NCBI RefSeq assembly: GCF_047663525.1
Contig: NC_092600.1
Location: 1,918,001-1,982,000, forward strand
Reading direction: 5' to 3'
Length of the DNA: 64,000 bases
From: Anas platyrhynchos
Lineage: Eukaryota; Chordata; Aves; Anseriformes; Anatidae
Position numbers and translations under genes: made by a program. Positions 33,291 through 47,000 of this stretch are shown in pieces (position 1 is the stretch's first letter; each line of letters starts with the position of its first letter). A model generated the notes under the pieces. The model was given only the letters and a program-made list of their open reading frames with translations. It was not told the origin of the DNA and ran no database searches.

Positions 33291-34892
33291 AGGTAGGTAG
33301 CCTCCAAAGAACGACAAAATTCTTCTGACCTGTATTTCCCTGGTTTTATTTAAATTAAGGTAACTTAATTAACTATTTCCCGCTTTGTGAACCAGGCAGT
33401 ATACAATGAGTGTCCCATTTACTTTAAAATTTTCCCTTTTCTAACTGCTAGGAAATAGAAATCACATTTTTTCTAATTCAGGCAGCTAACTGAAAAGCAG
33501 CACGAGTTATATGGGATAAATCATCATGGTTCCACTACTGTTTTGTTTTGTAGTTGTCAAAACCATGAGTGAAACCAAAAAGAGAAGTTGCTGTGAGGCA
33601 GCAAAACCCAATTTCATCCCCCGGGTCACGTTTCGCCGTCCCACCTGGAACGAGGCTGTGGTGGCTGCACTCCGGCTGCTGCACGGCTGCGGGCAGAACC
33701 CTCTTGGGCAGGAGTTTCTCCACGATCAGCAATGCCTCACCAAGAAAAACCCCGGGAGTCAGACGTTAGAGAGCCCTGAATGAAGTTTGTGGAGCAAAGC
33801 ATCTCAAATTGCTTCCTGGATCCACAGTAGCTGCAAGATCCTTCCTGTGAGTTTAATCACATCCTGGCATATCCAGATCAGCTGAGAGCAACGTCACTGT
33901 TTAGAGTTGCTGTGCTATTTTTAAGCAATGAAACAACAATTTGTCTGTCACACACTTCAAACAAAATTTTTTCTCTGTGACTCTGATAATGTTTGTCCCA
34001 CCAAGCCATGGAGACCGTCGCACAAAGCCGGTGCCCGTGGTGGAGTGGTGGAGAGGCAGCACTGCGTGGCAGCACCCCGCCGCTGCTAGCGGGCTGACAG
34101 CAACGATGCAGTGCTGGGAAATCAAAGCCTGTCGTGCTGAGGGCATTCAAAGGAGAAAGGAAGGGGATGCTTGACACTGCTGTGAGGATTTCACCCTGTT
34201 TTTCCCCACCTGGGTGCGGAGAAATAGGTATCTCACTTGATCGTCTAATAAAATGCAGCGTTTCATTTTTTTCCACCTGTGGGAAAAGAGATTTAGGCTG
34301 GGGCTATGATGATGTCATTTGGAAGCAAGCAGCAAGCAGTGCCTTTATCACCGTTGGCCAGAAGTGTCATAGGAAACACAACATCCTTCCTACTCCTGTG
34401 CCGCTTGTTGGCAGCTCCAGCTGCTTTCCCTCTCGCCGGGGGAGAGAGGAAAACATCTCCCTGCAGGGAAAGCCTTATCCTGGCTTAGAAGTTCTCAAGG
34501 TCTTTAGTGTGCCTGAAGACAAGTAATTGCTTTAGCATCCAGGAGGTGTTTTCCAAATTCTAACATAGATGGAAATCAAAGCCTTCTATGCATTTCTTAG
34601 ACCACTTGGTTTTCCAACACACTTATATCATCCGTCCTTAAACTCAGCACTGCTATGTTTCGCTTATGCTCAACCACACAAACTCGGCTCAGGCATGTTT
34701 CTACTTGATGGCTATGAAAGCCCCAAAAATCTGTATCGATAGCTACATCATAACGTCATCATGCATTTGTGCAGGCGTGCAAAAATAGAAATTCTGTCTG
34801 AAACTCTTAATGCCACCTGGGAGAAAGGCGTAATCCCAGAATTTACCTGCTCATGTTTCTGCTTTTCTTTCATAGAAAGTAGACAAAAATAA

Positions 34893-34900
34893 CTCTCTCT

Positions 34901-34932
<32 letters not shown>
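34893..34932. repeat. (CT)n-(T)n simple repeat
   Basis: Short CT array running into about 28 T residues. Confidence 0.9.
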
Positions 34933-34937
<5 letters not shown>

Positions 34938-36234
34938 TATTTTTCCCCTGTTAATTTTGTCCATTTTCATTTCACTAACCAACTTCCTCCTTTTGGTTCC
35001 ATTATTTCAAACTCTGCTCAAATAAACCTAATGTTGTACTGCTATTTCCTCTCCCAAGAAAATCACCACCGGTAAGTGTGTGAATAAGCACAGCCCCGTG
35101 GGATAAGTTAGGTCACTGCTGAAGCCCAAGAAACAGGAGCAAAGAGCGTAATTTTGAGGTTTCTTACAACTCCACAGTCACTTCAGTGTCCACTTAGGTA
35201 TCAAAGTCTCTTCGTGTTTCTGCTCTCTGAGCCCATGGTTTTCAGGAATGATAACAACTGCTTCTGCAGCGTTCTCCAGTTTGGGAGGTATAACCCGAGA
35301 CACTTTCTAAAATTATGAGTTATACTAAACCTGACACAAGCAATATGTGAGTGCCTGCAACTTTGCTTTCACAGAGAGCATCACTGCGTTTGTGCTTACA
35401 GATTTGCGGGTGGAAAGACAGGTTTCAGAAATGTGACCATGCATTTTGGAGCCCTCCACAAAATAGCTGTTTCATTTTTAAATTACTTGATGATGGGCTC
35501 TTGGCTCACATCTAACTGGCTCACTGACCACTCTGAATTTCTGTGTGGTTTTAACTATGCTATGGGCATTTGGCTGTCTGGCAGCACCATCCTTTGTTTC
35601 TGTTGCCTTAGCAGCAGTGAAATTACTTGAGTTACCATCTCTCCTGTTGGCTATAAAAAGATCAGGTCAACAGAAATATTCCTGAGGTCATTAATGAAGT
35701 GAATTATTCATCTGCTGTATATAGTAAATGCAATAGCTTCTTACATGTCATTCAATATGAACGTCTAAATGTAATTAATGAGCATGAGATGGCCCTCAGC
35801 TTTTTGAGCTACTACTAAAGAACATACTAACTTTACCAAAGAACATAAAAAACAAGATGAATCAGGCAGATCAAAGGTCTGTCATGACCCAGTGTGCTAC
35901 GAGCAGCAGTGGATATTTAAGGAAAAGGTGTGAGATACGGAGTACACAGAAAGATCTTTCCTTGTGATGTCTTCCTGACAGATGGCCCTTGGTGATATAA
36001 GAAAACTCCGAGACAAATGTTACATCTGATTGTTGTATTTAATGCCGCAAATAATGTTATTTTCTGTAAATTTAACAATATTTTGAACCTAAGCATAGTT
36101 TTTCTTTCTGAGATCCTGGGCAGAGTAAGACTCATGTAGAGCCCCTTGCTGGTTTTAGTGATGCTGTGTTTCCACGCCCATGTCTGTGCTTACCAACACT
36201 GAGATTCCTGTGCTTCCCCAGCCACTCATCATCA

Positions 36235-36300
36235 CTTAGATGGCTAGACTTGGCCCTGAAGATCTTTTTCAACCTGGATGATTCTGTGATTCGAACATAG
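36235..36300 (+). mobile_element. CR1 LINE 3' tail fragment
   Basis: The sequence GAAGATCTTTTTCAACCTGG followed by ATGATTCTGTGATTC matches the last part of a CR1 3' UTR. Very short remnant. Confidence 0.65.
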
Positions 36301-37696
36301 CAAAATCATCCTAGAACATTTCCTACTCAGCTTCAGAGAGTATTTGATATCACTGCATGCTTTCTGAAATTACATCCAGATGACATTACACAATGCCAGT
36401 CCTTTGTACTGTTAATTCTGGCTTTTAGTCCTGCTGATGACACATGCTGCTGTGAGTAGTTCTTCTGAAGTAATTATATCATAAAATGACATTTTCCCTT
36501 TATTTTGACTGACGTCAGGCAAACACTTTATCCTTTTGATTTTGTTTATGTTCTATTTTACACGTTCAGTTCTCCATCCATGCATTCAGATAAGGATTCG
36601 TTTCTGTTTCATTTACATTGTTAGACCATACGGTGGAATTTATTCCACTGCAAGATATATTCTTTCATTCCATCAGTAATGAAAGATTTCACAGCCATTT
36701 TAGCTGTTATGTTCCTAACACTGATCTGTTCTTTCCAGGTGGCACCACCGGACTCCACACTGATGCTCTTACAGTGCTTCTAGAGTGACCACCAAGTTCA
36801 GACTCAGCCTTGATATTCACATCTCATTTATCTTCAATTTTGAACAGGTTTCTAAATTCTTAACCTTATTGTTACAAAACTTATGTGACCTATCCTTTCT
36901 ATCTTCTAATTAAGCCAACATAAACAAACAGCTGGCAGTCACTCATAGCAAGTGGAGAAACAGCACAAAAAAAACCAGTAAATATCTTGTTGTCTGCAAT
37001 GAAAATGCTGTGGGCTCTTGTTTAAAAGATGCTCCATTTCAGTACAACCTAAATATATTAAATCATGAATAAATGTATGAAAGAAATAGTAATAAGAAGT
37101 CATACAAAAAGCATTTCAACCTGCACCTTCAATGGGATGTTTCTGTTGCTCGTTGACTTCTGCTGCTTTTGCTGGCATTGGCTCAGTCCCCAGCACTGTG
37201 TGGCTGCTTGAGCTCTGACAGCAGATGGCAGCTTACTCAAAAATAGAGGGGCAAAAAGGATTACTACAGGAGAAAACAAAGCAGAAAGATCGCTGGCACG
37301 CTCTGCCAGCCTGCTGCTGCTGGCAAGGTCACATCATTGATCAACAGCAAAATTCAGCCATGAGGGATCTCTGTGCTTGCCTAGGCTGGGGAAGTGAAGT
37401 GCTTTGCTTCTCTGTGTAACATTTACAGCTTAAAAGGAGCCTGGTCGCTTTTTAAATAATACGATCGACACTTCATCGAGTCACCAGCGTATATGACCTG
37501 TCACTTTACAGTCACAGCACAACCTCATTGCCTGCACAATGCTGCAAACACTGGTGTCAACAGATCTGCCTCAGCTCCCTGTTCACCCTCCTCTTGAGAT
37601 TCCTCCGCGGCCTGATGAAGAAGAGAAAGAGAAGCAAGGGTAATTTAACAGAATAAAATTGTTCTGCTCCTATGAATCCTTCACCTTAAACCTGTG

Positions 37697-37717
37697 ACAA
37701 AATAAATAAATAAATAG
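37697..37717. repeat. (AAAT)n microsatellite
   Basis: Five AAAT units. Confidence 0.85.
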
Positions 37718-39839
37718 GTAAATATTATTCTTTAAAACTCCAATTTGAGTTACAATACTGTCAGAAGGTGGCACTTTCACATGGGCTAAGGCATTAGCTT
37801 TGTCATTTCTTTACTCAAGAGGTGCGACCCATTAGCCACAACCCAAATCACCATATCTGTGTTTCTCCATTATCCAAACCCAAGGAGAATTAATCTAACA
37901 GAGGCACAAAGGTCATTGCAGTGTATGTTTCTATTTATACAAGGGAGTTGATGCTTTACTGCCAGATAGAGGTGTAACATAATTTGCCTCAAGAGTATTA
38001 ACCTTTACTGACCAGCCTCAGTGAGATAAAAGTGTGCTCCTGTTCATTGGCAGGAGTCTTCTGGATTCAGGCTGTAAGTGTGTCCTCTAAGCCAGAAGAA
38101 GTTAAGCTAAATATCTCCTTTTTGCCTTATGTGATTGCAGCATGAAGGGTTATGAGATTAAACAACTGTTCTGTCTAACTCTGATATCTTAATTTGTTCC
38201 GGAAAACCCACAACAGTACCACTTGTTTTCTCATTTCTCACTGTAATGTAGGAAGAGCAGGGCTAGAGCGTATTGTTCTCAAAAAGCTCTTGTAAGTTCT
38301 GACTTTGTTTTTGTAGCTGGAGCCCTCTGAACGGGCATCAGCTCTCTCCTTGCATAACCCTACCAGGAGTAGCTCGGAGAGTTCATGATAATGAAGGCAC
38401 GCGAACAGAAACAAATCAATAAAGGAGGGCATTGCATCACTTCTAGTCTGATACCTGCTGGTGTTTTTGTGTCCTCAGAATGAAACAATCTATTTTTCTT
38501 CATTTGCATAGGCAGTCCACTGACTTTTCCTGTGAATAGTTAAATAATGGTTTTGTCTCCAGCCTTTTCTTGCAGCCAGGAAGATTTTTGTCACTACATC
38601 ATTCATCTCAGCTAGCACTTGTGCATAGGTTAAAGAAAATGAAATTAAGGAGAGATATTAGAAATTCTCCCTTTGTAAATTGCTTCAGAGTCCAAGAATT
38701 ACGATTTATGTGCATATGTGCATTTACCAAATTAAATGTCTTTACTGTGAAAGCTTATCAGATAAAAGTCAGTTTATTAACACTGTTCCTACATCAGGTG
38801 GGACCCTCATTATACCAAGTAGAGCTACAAGGTTAAGAAACAACTTTATTTTTTTTTTTTCTGCAGAAAGTTTGCACCTGTCAGAGCTGCAGGGGCACTA
38901 ACAGGCTTTGATGGCTCTGACCAGCCTCAGCTGGACCTCTGCCCACACCCTGCCCATGGACCCAGCCCATTTAAGCTCAGCCTTGGGGTCTTTGTGGTTT
39001 TTGCTGGTGTTTCAGAAGTGTTGTTCTCCAGCTCAGCTGCAGCCATGCCTCTCCCTGACCATGCACCCTGGTGATTTGGACCCTAACCTGTGGATGGACT
39101 TCCTGACTTGCCTCAGACCTGCTGCATCACCGCACAGTTACTGATGGGCTTGGTGCTGGGCTGCCATCCCCAGCCCTGCTTTGCTGTGCTCGGGTACCAA
39201 GAGGCTGCACCGTGGCTGCTGAGGCTCCTGCCTTTCATCTGTGTTGAGCGTGGTTCCTGGCTTGTAGGGAGCAGCTGACCCCCGCTGTATTCAAACAGTA
39301 AGTCTTCTCTTGCCAATAAAACTGCTGCTATTAGTGTACATCATACCTGAAATAACAGCTGTCAACAAATCCAAAAGTTTTCAACCAAAACTGGTAATAC
39401 AAAACTTTAGGATGTGTTGGGTATCAATGTAGTGTGTAGAGGAAGCCTTTGTTCTGTTTGACTTGGGGGCTGACTTACACTTGAGTTCAAGGGGCTGATC
39501 TTACCTCTTCATCTAGCCAAAATACCTTTCTTAAATCTTCAAAGTCACAAAAATAAGGGGAGCTGGCAACAAACAGCATGGCTATATGGATTTTAGCAAT
39601 GCTTTGTACTGTTCTTTTGGCTATGGTATGCAAAGCTGATTTACTACACTGTCAATCCCATCACTTCTTCTTGATTTGGGCTGCCAACCAGCACAGATCT
39701 GTGTGCTGTGCCCATAGCAAACACATCATCAGCCCACCCCAACACCGTGCCGCTCCCCAGCTCTCCCCAAATCCCTCCGTACGAGGTGACCGCGGGTAAA
39801 TAGCGCAGGGACTCAACCCTACTCTCTTCCCCAGGTGGA

Positions 39840-40057
39840 AAGGAAGGCTGATTGAGAAGAGCCGGGCCCAGGAGCAGGGGGAGCGGAGCAGGGCAGAGCC
39901 GAGCCCAGGGCCGGGGCCCCGGGGTGGGCGCGGGGCCGGGCGCCGCCGCTGTCCGTGGTGCTGCAGAGCCGGGGGGCGGCTCCTGAGCTGCGGGGGGAGC
40001 CCAAGCTGGCGGCGATTCAGCGAGCCCAGCAGGAAAGTGCTGTAGCTCTTCCCCAAG
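39840..40057 (+). promoter_or_regulatory. Small GC-rich island ending in a strong splice donor
   Basis: A CpG-containing GC-rich block (about 39880-40020) is followed by CCCCAAG|GTACGTGT, a near-consensus donor at 40058. It lies 3.8 kb upstream of the ACSL6 ATG on the same strand. It could be the first exon of a non-coding RNA or an alternative untranslated first exon of ACSL6. No recognisable protein is encoded; the inference rests on composition and the donor only. Confidence 0.35.
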
Positions 40058-40099
40058 GTACGTGTATTATTTTTTTCCAGAAAGTCTGTGAGGCGTAGT

Positions 40100-43000
40100 T
40101 CTGGAAAGTGGAAGCCAAGAAATGGGCTTGGATGAGGTCCTGAGCCAGCTGATGGAGACTCGCCTGTATCACTGCTAGCAGGTGGGGGTAAAGCAAATAT
40201 CTCAACTTCAAGAAAAAGACCTGAACAAGTGGTTCACACTTTTCTAGCTATGGGACAAGGTAATCATAAGATGGAAAGCTACAGGCTTTTGGGGTTCCCC
40301 TGTTATCAAAATTACTTGTTTCTGAATTGACTCACAAAAGCCTTCTCATGCTTTTAGATATGGCAAATTGGGTGATGTTGTGGATTCCTCTTCTCCACAA
40401 TTTGCTTTAAGGTATAGATTAAAATTTGTGGTTTCTCCCTTCATGTGAGCAGTAGCCCTGCTGGTAACAATGTGAACTGGCCAACCAGTTCACAACTAAA
40501 CACCAGATGAAGGATCAAGGTGAAAACTCAAGGTGTCAAACCAACTTGCAAGTCAAGGTAAATGAAGGGGGCGGGGGGGGAAAATCCCTGCCCAGGAGCA
40601 GAAAGCAAGGAGCTCTGAACAGCAACAAAAGGAGAGGGAGTTTCTGCTCACTGAACAGGCTTGGGACATTTTGGAACCGGGCATGTAATGGTTTGATATT
40701 AGACTAGCTTGCTTGGCAAGGGGTAATATAAAGCTCCAGAGAAACACTGAGACATGATTGGAATACCATCAAACATCTTTTGAATCAACAGAAAAGGAAA
40801 GCTGAAATAGCATCCTGAATAGCATCTTTACTTAGCAGATTCTTGCATTGATTGCCTCAACTGATGTTGAATTATACAAGGGCAACATGATCTGATAATT
40901 CTGCAATGAGACAGAAAAGAGGGCATGATTACCATCATAAGAAACCAGAAGGGCAGACAGCTGATACTGAGATGTGGGGGAGTGCTGAGTCACTGCATTA
41001 GGTGCTGCCATAGTAACTGTTTACCACCTGGTTGGGGGTGAGGAGAGATTGAAAAATCTGAAATAGAAATTTAACAAGTTATAGCTCGAAAGATTACACA
41101 TCTTTAAAAGCAAAATTTATCAGAATGGAACACTTTCTAAGAAGCTTTTTTTGTATTAATGTTACTTGGGGGCAACTAAATTACATCAGATTATTGAATG
41201 GGCATAGAAGATTATGAAGAAATAAGAAATTGATGATATATCTTCTTCTCTTTTAGACTAATGTTATTGCACCTAATTGTGTGAAGAAGTAGGAAGCACT
41301 TTGAATTTGTTTATTCACAAGGATTTGGCATAGTTTATATTTCCTACTACCCAGACCAAGCTGTGATGGAACAGAGTAGAAGGATCTTCTGGTAGTGACA
41401 GGTCTGGGAATGAATTTGAGAACTTCTCATAGCTTAGAGAGGAATGTGAGTGCAAAGTCCCTGGCTGATCTTTTCTGATGTTTTTCTCTGGTGTGGATAT
41501 TAAGAAGATTGTTGTTGGTCTGTTACTGGTTTAAATCTCCTGGTGGTGTAAGGTATGGCCTCTGCAGCAGAGATGGCTCTGGTGTTGTAGCAATTTTGGA
41601 CACTTCTGTGACTCATGAGTTCTGAGTAAGATCCTGAGTGGGGAAAATTTCAGCATCATGACAGGTGTCTGTCACTGACACCTCTAGAAACAAAATCTCC
41701 ATTGGTATCATCCTAATGAGGGACACAATGAGTGAGAGCACCAAAATAGGCTGCTACAGGGGTGTGAGCAACTTCTGAAAATGACCTCAGATGGACCTTG
41801 TGATCATTTGGGCTAAGTTTGCCCTGGGGTCTAGTGTACAGAGAAGCAGAAATCTACTAAAGGCAGAAAATACAAGTCAAGCATTAGAGGGTTTACATGC
41901 ACAGAGGCAGGAAGCTTGTGGTGAAACACAGGATGTCACCAAATTTTTAAAATCTACATAGAGATCGGAGGAGCTGCTCCAGGAACTGATGAGGTCAGGA
42001 AAGCTCTTCCTTGCAGGGCATAGGCAGACACCCTGTGAGTGCCCAGAGGTCCAGGTGGTAGCTGTTGTCAGTGATCTTCACTTCTCTGCCAGGAGCAGGA
42101 AAGGTGTTTTCAGGACTCAGTGCACAACTGGATGTGCCAATCTTTGCTGTAAAGCTTAGCGGAGTTCTGGGAGCTGGTGGACTTTAACCAGTTCCTGCTA
42201 CTCCCTCCACTTCCCTAGAGAAATATTATTTAAAAAGATCCATTGCCTGAAAAGCCAAGTGATCCCATGTGATTAGGATGATTTAACTTGTCCTATCCAT
42301 CAGCTCCAGTATTGCCATTTCTGGGCTCCTGCAAACTTCCATTAGCTAGAAGCAGGGCTCAGCAAATAGCACTGGTGGTTTGGGGGAAGTCTGGGCATTC
42401 TCAGACATAGTGGCTGTGGGATTTTGGTTGCTTGCGGAAAACAAGATCTGCTGACAGTCTTCAAGCACACAAAACTTGTTGCAGGGAGGAACATACAAAG
42501 TGGGGTAGAAGATGTTCTTCCTTATCTAGAAATAAGGTAGCAGCGAGAGGCTAGACAACAGCTCATAATTAAAATAGACTGTATAGCAGCAGAGATGATT
42601 TTCCAAGTCCAATTTCATAGCTGTTTTGTTTGATTTTGACACCAGGTGTGGCTGAAGTCACAATAGCTGCACAATTACTTGTTAGCACACTTGATCTCTT
42701 TTTGCTTTGAGACCAAGGATCTCGGAAGCCCACTTTACTTGAGCAGTTGGATGTGGCAATTTCCTAACAGGTTGCAAGAGTGGGCAGCAGTGACACCAAT
42801 GCAAGTGACATCAGTTTAGTCTTTCATATGCAGGATTTTTTTTAAAGTCCTTTTCACAGTGAATCAGAAACCACACTTGAAAAGTGTCTTTTTCCCTTCA
42901 AATGGAAATTCTTCATTTATGTCAGCTTCATTTTCACCTTAAAGAAAACCAAAAGTCTTTATTTTCTAAGGAAGCGTATACCCTGGACAGCTATAATCAG

Positions 43001-43500
43001 TGCTGAACAAGTGTTAATTCCTCATACATGCAGGGATTTCCTTGGTGAACCTTGCTCCATGCTCACAAAGAGTTAAGCAGCTGCACATCACAGCTTTGAG
43101 CCAGTTCTGCCTGCCTTGCAGATCTGCCATGTTACTCGCTCAGAAGGCTGAAGAACAAGGCTGTGATGTGTGTCCTTCCCTGTGCCATTCCTGACCCACT
43201 TTACCCCCTGGTGCTGTGATTACCAGGGGATGTAACATTGGAGTCACTGCTGGCACAGCCATGTAAAGCCTTTTTTCTGCAAAGCCTTTCTCTTACCATG
43301 GAGCCCAGATTAATTTTCTGCTACCAGCTTGTTGGGGGAAAGGTGGAATCCCTAAGAACATAAATCTGCTGTCTCCCCACACCCCCCTCACGTTATTTGC
43401 CATCACTAGCGCCTTTTATCTCCTTTTGTGCACAGCCATTCACTGCGTTTTAAGGCGTTAAAATATCTGGAAGCGATGCTCATCCGTCTCCTAGGCACTG
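40100..43500. other. Spacer upstream of ACSL6
   Basis: No coding exon, repeat family or RNA gene recognised. The sequence is ordinary non-coding DNA with moderate A+T content up to the ACSL6 island. Confidence 0.5.
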
Positions 43501-43559
43501 GAGCTGGAGGTATTTCGCTATTTCAGCTGGGCAGGGCTTTCAGGACCGCTCCTGTGCAG

Positions 43560-44060
43560 CAGAGATTCCCTCGGACCAGGAAGGGGAAGCACCAGCCATG
43601 GCGGAGCAAAGTTTCCCCCCTTCCTCTCCCCCTCCCCTGATGCCCTCTTTGCGCGTTCAGGGGAAGGAAAGGATGCTCCGGCCCTGGCAAGACGAAGCCG
43701 GAGGGCTCGCCGGGATGGGGAGAGGAGGAGGAGAAAAAGGAAAAGGAGGGGGGCTGCTAAAAATACCGCCCTGTGCCGGGGGAGCGCGCCGGGCCGGGCT
43801 GCGCTGCGCAGTGAGCGCGCCGCAGTGCGCGGAGCGGGGAGCGCCGCAGGCATGCTCGGCCCGCTGCTGGGCTCCGCCGGCTCCGGCTGCCTGCTGCTGG
43901 GTGAGTGCCCCCCCCGCCGCTATATCGCGACAGGGCCGGGCTATCGCGACATCCTCGCGGCAGCCGGCGAGCGGAGGGGGGCGGCTCCGGGGCTGGGGAT
44001 GCGCGGTGGGGGCTCGGCCGGGCGCGCTGCTTCATCCATCCCCCAAGTAGCCCCCAGATT
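43560..44060 (+). promoter_or_regulatory. ACSL6: ACSL6 CpG-island promoter
   Basis: High G+C with dense CpG from about 43.6 to 44.05 kb surrounds ACSL6 exon 1. A CTAAAAATAC motif at 43757-43766 (TATA-like and MEF2-like) lies about 90 nt before the ATG, placing a plausible transcription start near 43.79 kb. CpG islands around first exons are typical for vertebrate genes. Confidence 0.75.
43852..43900 (+). CDS. ACSL6: ACSL6 coding exon 1
   Basis: 49 nt, 16 codons plus one base. The start has G at -3. The donor is CTGG|GTGAGT, a strong site. The length and the split Glu codon agree with human ACSL6. Confidence 0.9.
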
Positions 44061-47000
44061 TATGTCCCAGGGGTTCTCGGTCCGGTGATTTATTTGGAGT
44101 GGGGCTGGGAAATAGGGCAGCGTGCGTGGGTGTGCTGCTAGGGGTGCGTGTGCTCGTGGCGGTGTCCGTGTGCTTGTGGATGCGTGTGCGTGCTCGTGCG
44201 CTGTACCCGCTGGGCAGGGGGCTGTGTTCAAATCCCATTGTCTGTGGGCAGGCACGGCGCTTCTAAGCGTGTCTGGGTTAGAAAATGACCGCAGGTCTGA
44301 GATAGGAGGCTCTCTGGCAGGTGTTTAGGGGTTCAGCTTTAAGCGGTCTGCTGCACTCGCTCAGGTGTGGGTGCTTTGAATCCGGGAGCGGTGCCTTTTC
44401 CAAAGGAAGGTGAGGTTCAATGCCTGTGCTGTTTCCCCTTTGTCCAACAGCTTTCCTCTAAACAAGCAGACTTCCAAGGGGAAGAAGTACAAAAGGGAAA
44501 ATGATTTTTAAAGACAGCATCTTCGCATTATTAGGTAAATATTCTGCTGGGTAGCACCAGGAATGGAAAACATACAGCGATTGTTTATGTGCATGTCTGC
44601 TTGCTGCTTCTGACTCTGAAAAGGAACGTTTCACCCTGAAAATAATAGGGACCCCAGTATTGCTGGCCTGCATTTTGTCTTTGAAAATATCCTGGCAGCT
44701 CCCATAAAGTCGGTGGGTTTACAGTTGCTTATATCAGCAGCTTGAATCAGCTGCTTCCGAGCTGTAGCAAAACTCATGCGGCGCTAATTTTGCCCGAAGG
44801 GAATTAGATGGGTGAATCAGAAAGCAGGACTTGGCTGGGAGGCTGCAGGCAAGTGTTTGTTACAGTATTTTGGGCCCGGGGCCCCAGGGACTGCTCTGAG
44901 CTCCATTACCGGCTGGGGCAGGCTTGTTTATGACAACAGGAGGAGAGGAGGGCGGGCTGGGGATGCCTCTCGTGGGCCAGCACCTGCTCCCAGGCCTCCG
45001 TGCGCACCCTGCGGCATCGATCCCAGCGCGTCCCCGTGCCTCCCGTCTCAGTGCTCGCTCTGCTGCATCCAAATGCATCTCCCTCTTGGCTCCTGCTGTC
45101 CCAAAGCGTTCCTCCATTTGGGCACTGCCCTGGCTCGTGGCCTCCCTTAGTTCCTTGCCCATTTGATTTTAGAGTGGGTGGGGACTTCAGCCTAACGTGA
45201 TCTACGGAATAGGTGTCCTTGGAAGACAGATGTGCCACTATTGCCTCTGGCAGACACAGCACAACTCACCTAAGGGAGACGGATCCTGTTGGCACAGGGG
45301 GGCTCTATCCGACCCGGCAGTGCCACGTTTGCTCAGCTGCATGTTTCTGGCTGCTGCTCTTGCTCGTGGTCTCAGTCTTCTGGTGGCTCCATCCCGTAGG
45401 CACCGCTCCGTGCTGCCAAGGAAACGCGGTGCCTGTGCCGATTTGCTGAATGAGGTGCTCTTGGGTGGCCATCACAGCCCAGCCCAGCACTCTAGGTTAT
45501 TTTAAGTGAATTTCTTGCGTCTTTACAAAGGTTTTGAGTAGTTGAGGATGGGTCTGTAGTGCTCACCTCAGTGAAATAAAGGTGTAAGGCCGAGAAGGAC
45601 AAAGACAGAGTTTTCCTAATGTGCAGATGAGCTTTGTTACCTGGCTTGGTGTAAGAGCAAACAAGCCCAACAACAACCCCTGCCCCAGGGAGCTGTGCCT
45701 TGGGCTGGTTTGACTGAAGCATGATGAGGTTACAGCTGAGTCCCCTGCTCCTCTCCCCTTGAACGAAAACAGGGAATCCCGGAGACTTCCCCACTCTTCT
45801 CTTCCCTCCTTACCTCATGTCATTGTGTCCCTGCGTCAGCCCTGCCACTCAGCACAGAGGGGGGCCCTGTGCTCCCCTGACTCCTGCTGGCCAAGCAGGA
45901 CCTGTGGAGACACAAGGAGGAGGCTCTGCCCCACCACCACCGCTACGTCCCCAAATATTTGTCAGTGTGTGCTTGCGAAGGAAGCAGAAGGTTAACGTGG
46001 CGCTGCAAGAGACTTCCACAGTCCCTTTTCTAAATCCTGTTCTTGCACTGTGACACAGGAGTCCTTGAGGATGCCCCAAAATGTAGGTCTCAGGGTAAGG
46101 AACGTTTCCTGCCACGCTTTGTGTGGGAAACAGCGGATGCCCAGGGCTGCTCAGACCAACCCATGGAGTGCTCCTGCTGCAGGGGAGGCAAACCTCTGCC
46201 ATTTGATGGGTTATATTTAGTTGCTTTTATTCTCCGTCTCTCTATTACTTTCCTGTTTGAACAGTTGCTAGATACCATCAAAAGGAAAGAGGAAATGTTT
46301 CTGGATTTCTCTGCTTGCTTGCGGGGGGAAGGCAGCGCACAGCAATTTTTCTCTGCTGCTCTGGACTAATCTAGACATTGATTTGATTTTTGTCTTCACT
46401 CTACTGTGGATATAATAAATATATTCAAGTAATGAAAAGAGGAGAAAAGCTCTGAAGACAGATGGTAAACTGAATTAACTGAATATCCGTGGATGTAGGA
46501 AAGCTGCCTTGGGAGCAAGCCAGGGACAAAGAAATACCACATCGCTCCAGTAAGGGTACAACTGCCGTGGTTTTCGCGTCACCAAGAGCTGCAGAGTACC
46601 ACTGGGTTTAAACCTTTCCTTTTTATTACATTTCTATGAGGAATTTGAGAGGAATATCAGCATCTTCCTTCCTCCACACTACACCATTGCAAGCAACCTG
46701 GCAGCAGGTCGGGGTGAGAGGGAAGCAGCAGGATGCAGGCACCAAGCATGGCTCTGTTCCCATGGCTTTCATCTTGGCTTTGCTAGATTAGTCCTCCACG
46801 CAGACCCAAACAAAACGATCGGCTTAATCACCTTCTTTTTTTATCATCAAGGAAGAAGACAGAAGAGCATCTATTAATACAATTTGTATTTTTAAGTGCT
46901 CTGCGTGCGCTCCTTTGGCGATGGATCAATACAAGTAATGAGGTTTTCTCATGGCTGCTCTTCACGGCCCTTGTGCTGCTGAGCGAAGCCAAAGCCCTGC

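Larger units (their letters stand above)
26200..39830. other. Gene-poor spacer upstream of the CSF2-like gene
   Basis: About 13.6 kb without a recognisable exon. It contains a 12-bp minisatellite and palindrome (27583-27689), A-rich and T-rich repeats and CR1 3' ends (32838-33290, 36235-36300). By analogy with mammals, inducible IL3/CSF2 enhancers and an insulator towards ACSL6 could lie here, but I cannot place them. Confidence 0.55.

Noticed and set aside
38890..39330. Possible LTR or small gene with TTTAAGC and AATAAAA signals
   Set aside because: Promoter-like and poly(A)-like motifs are present, but no terminal TG/CA repeats, target duplication or coding signal could be confirmed.
39578..39799. 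Small frame with a signal-peptide-like start (MAIWILAMLCTVLLAMVC)
   Set aside because: Attractive as a secreted peptide, but there is no TATA/CLE0 promoter, no downstream exon pattern and no family resemblance.
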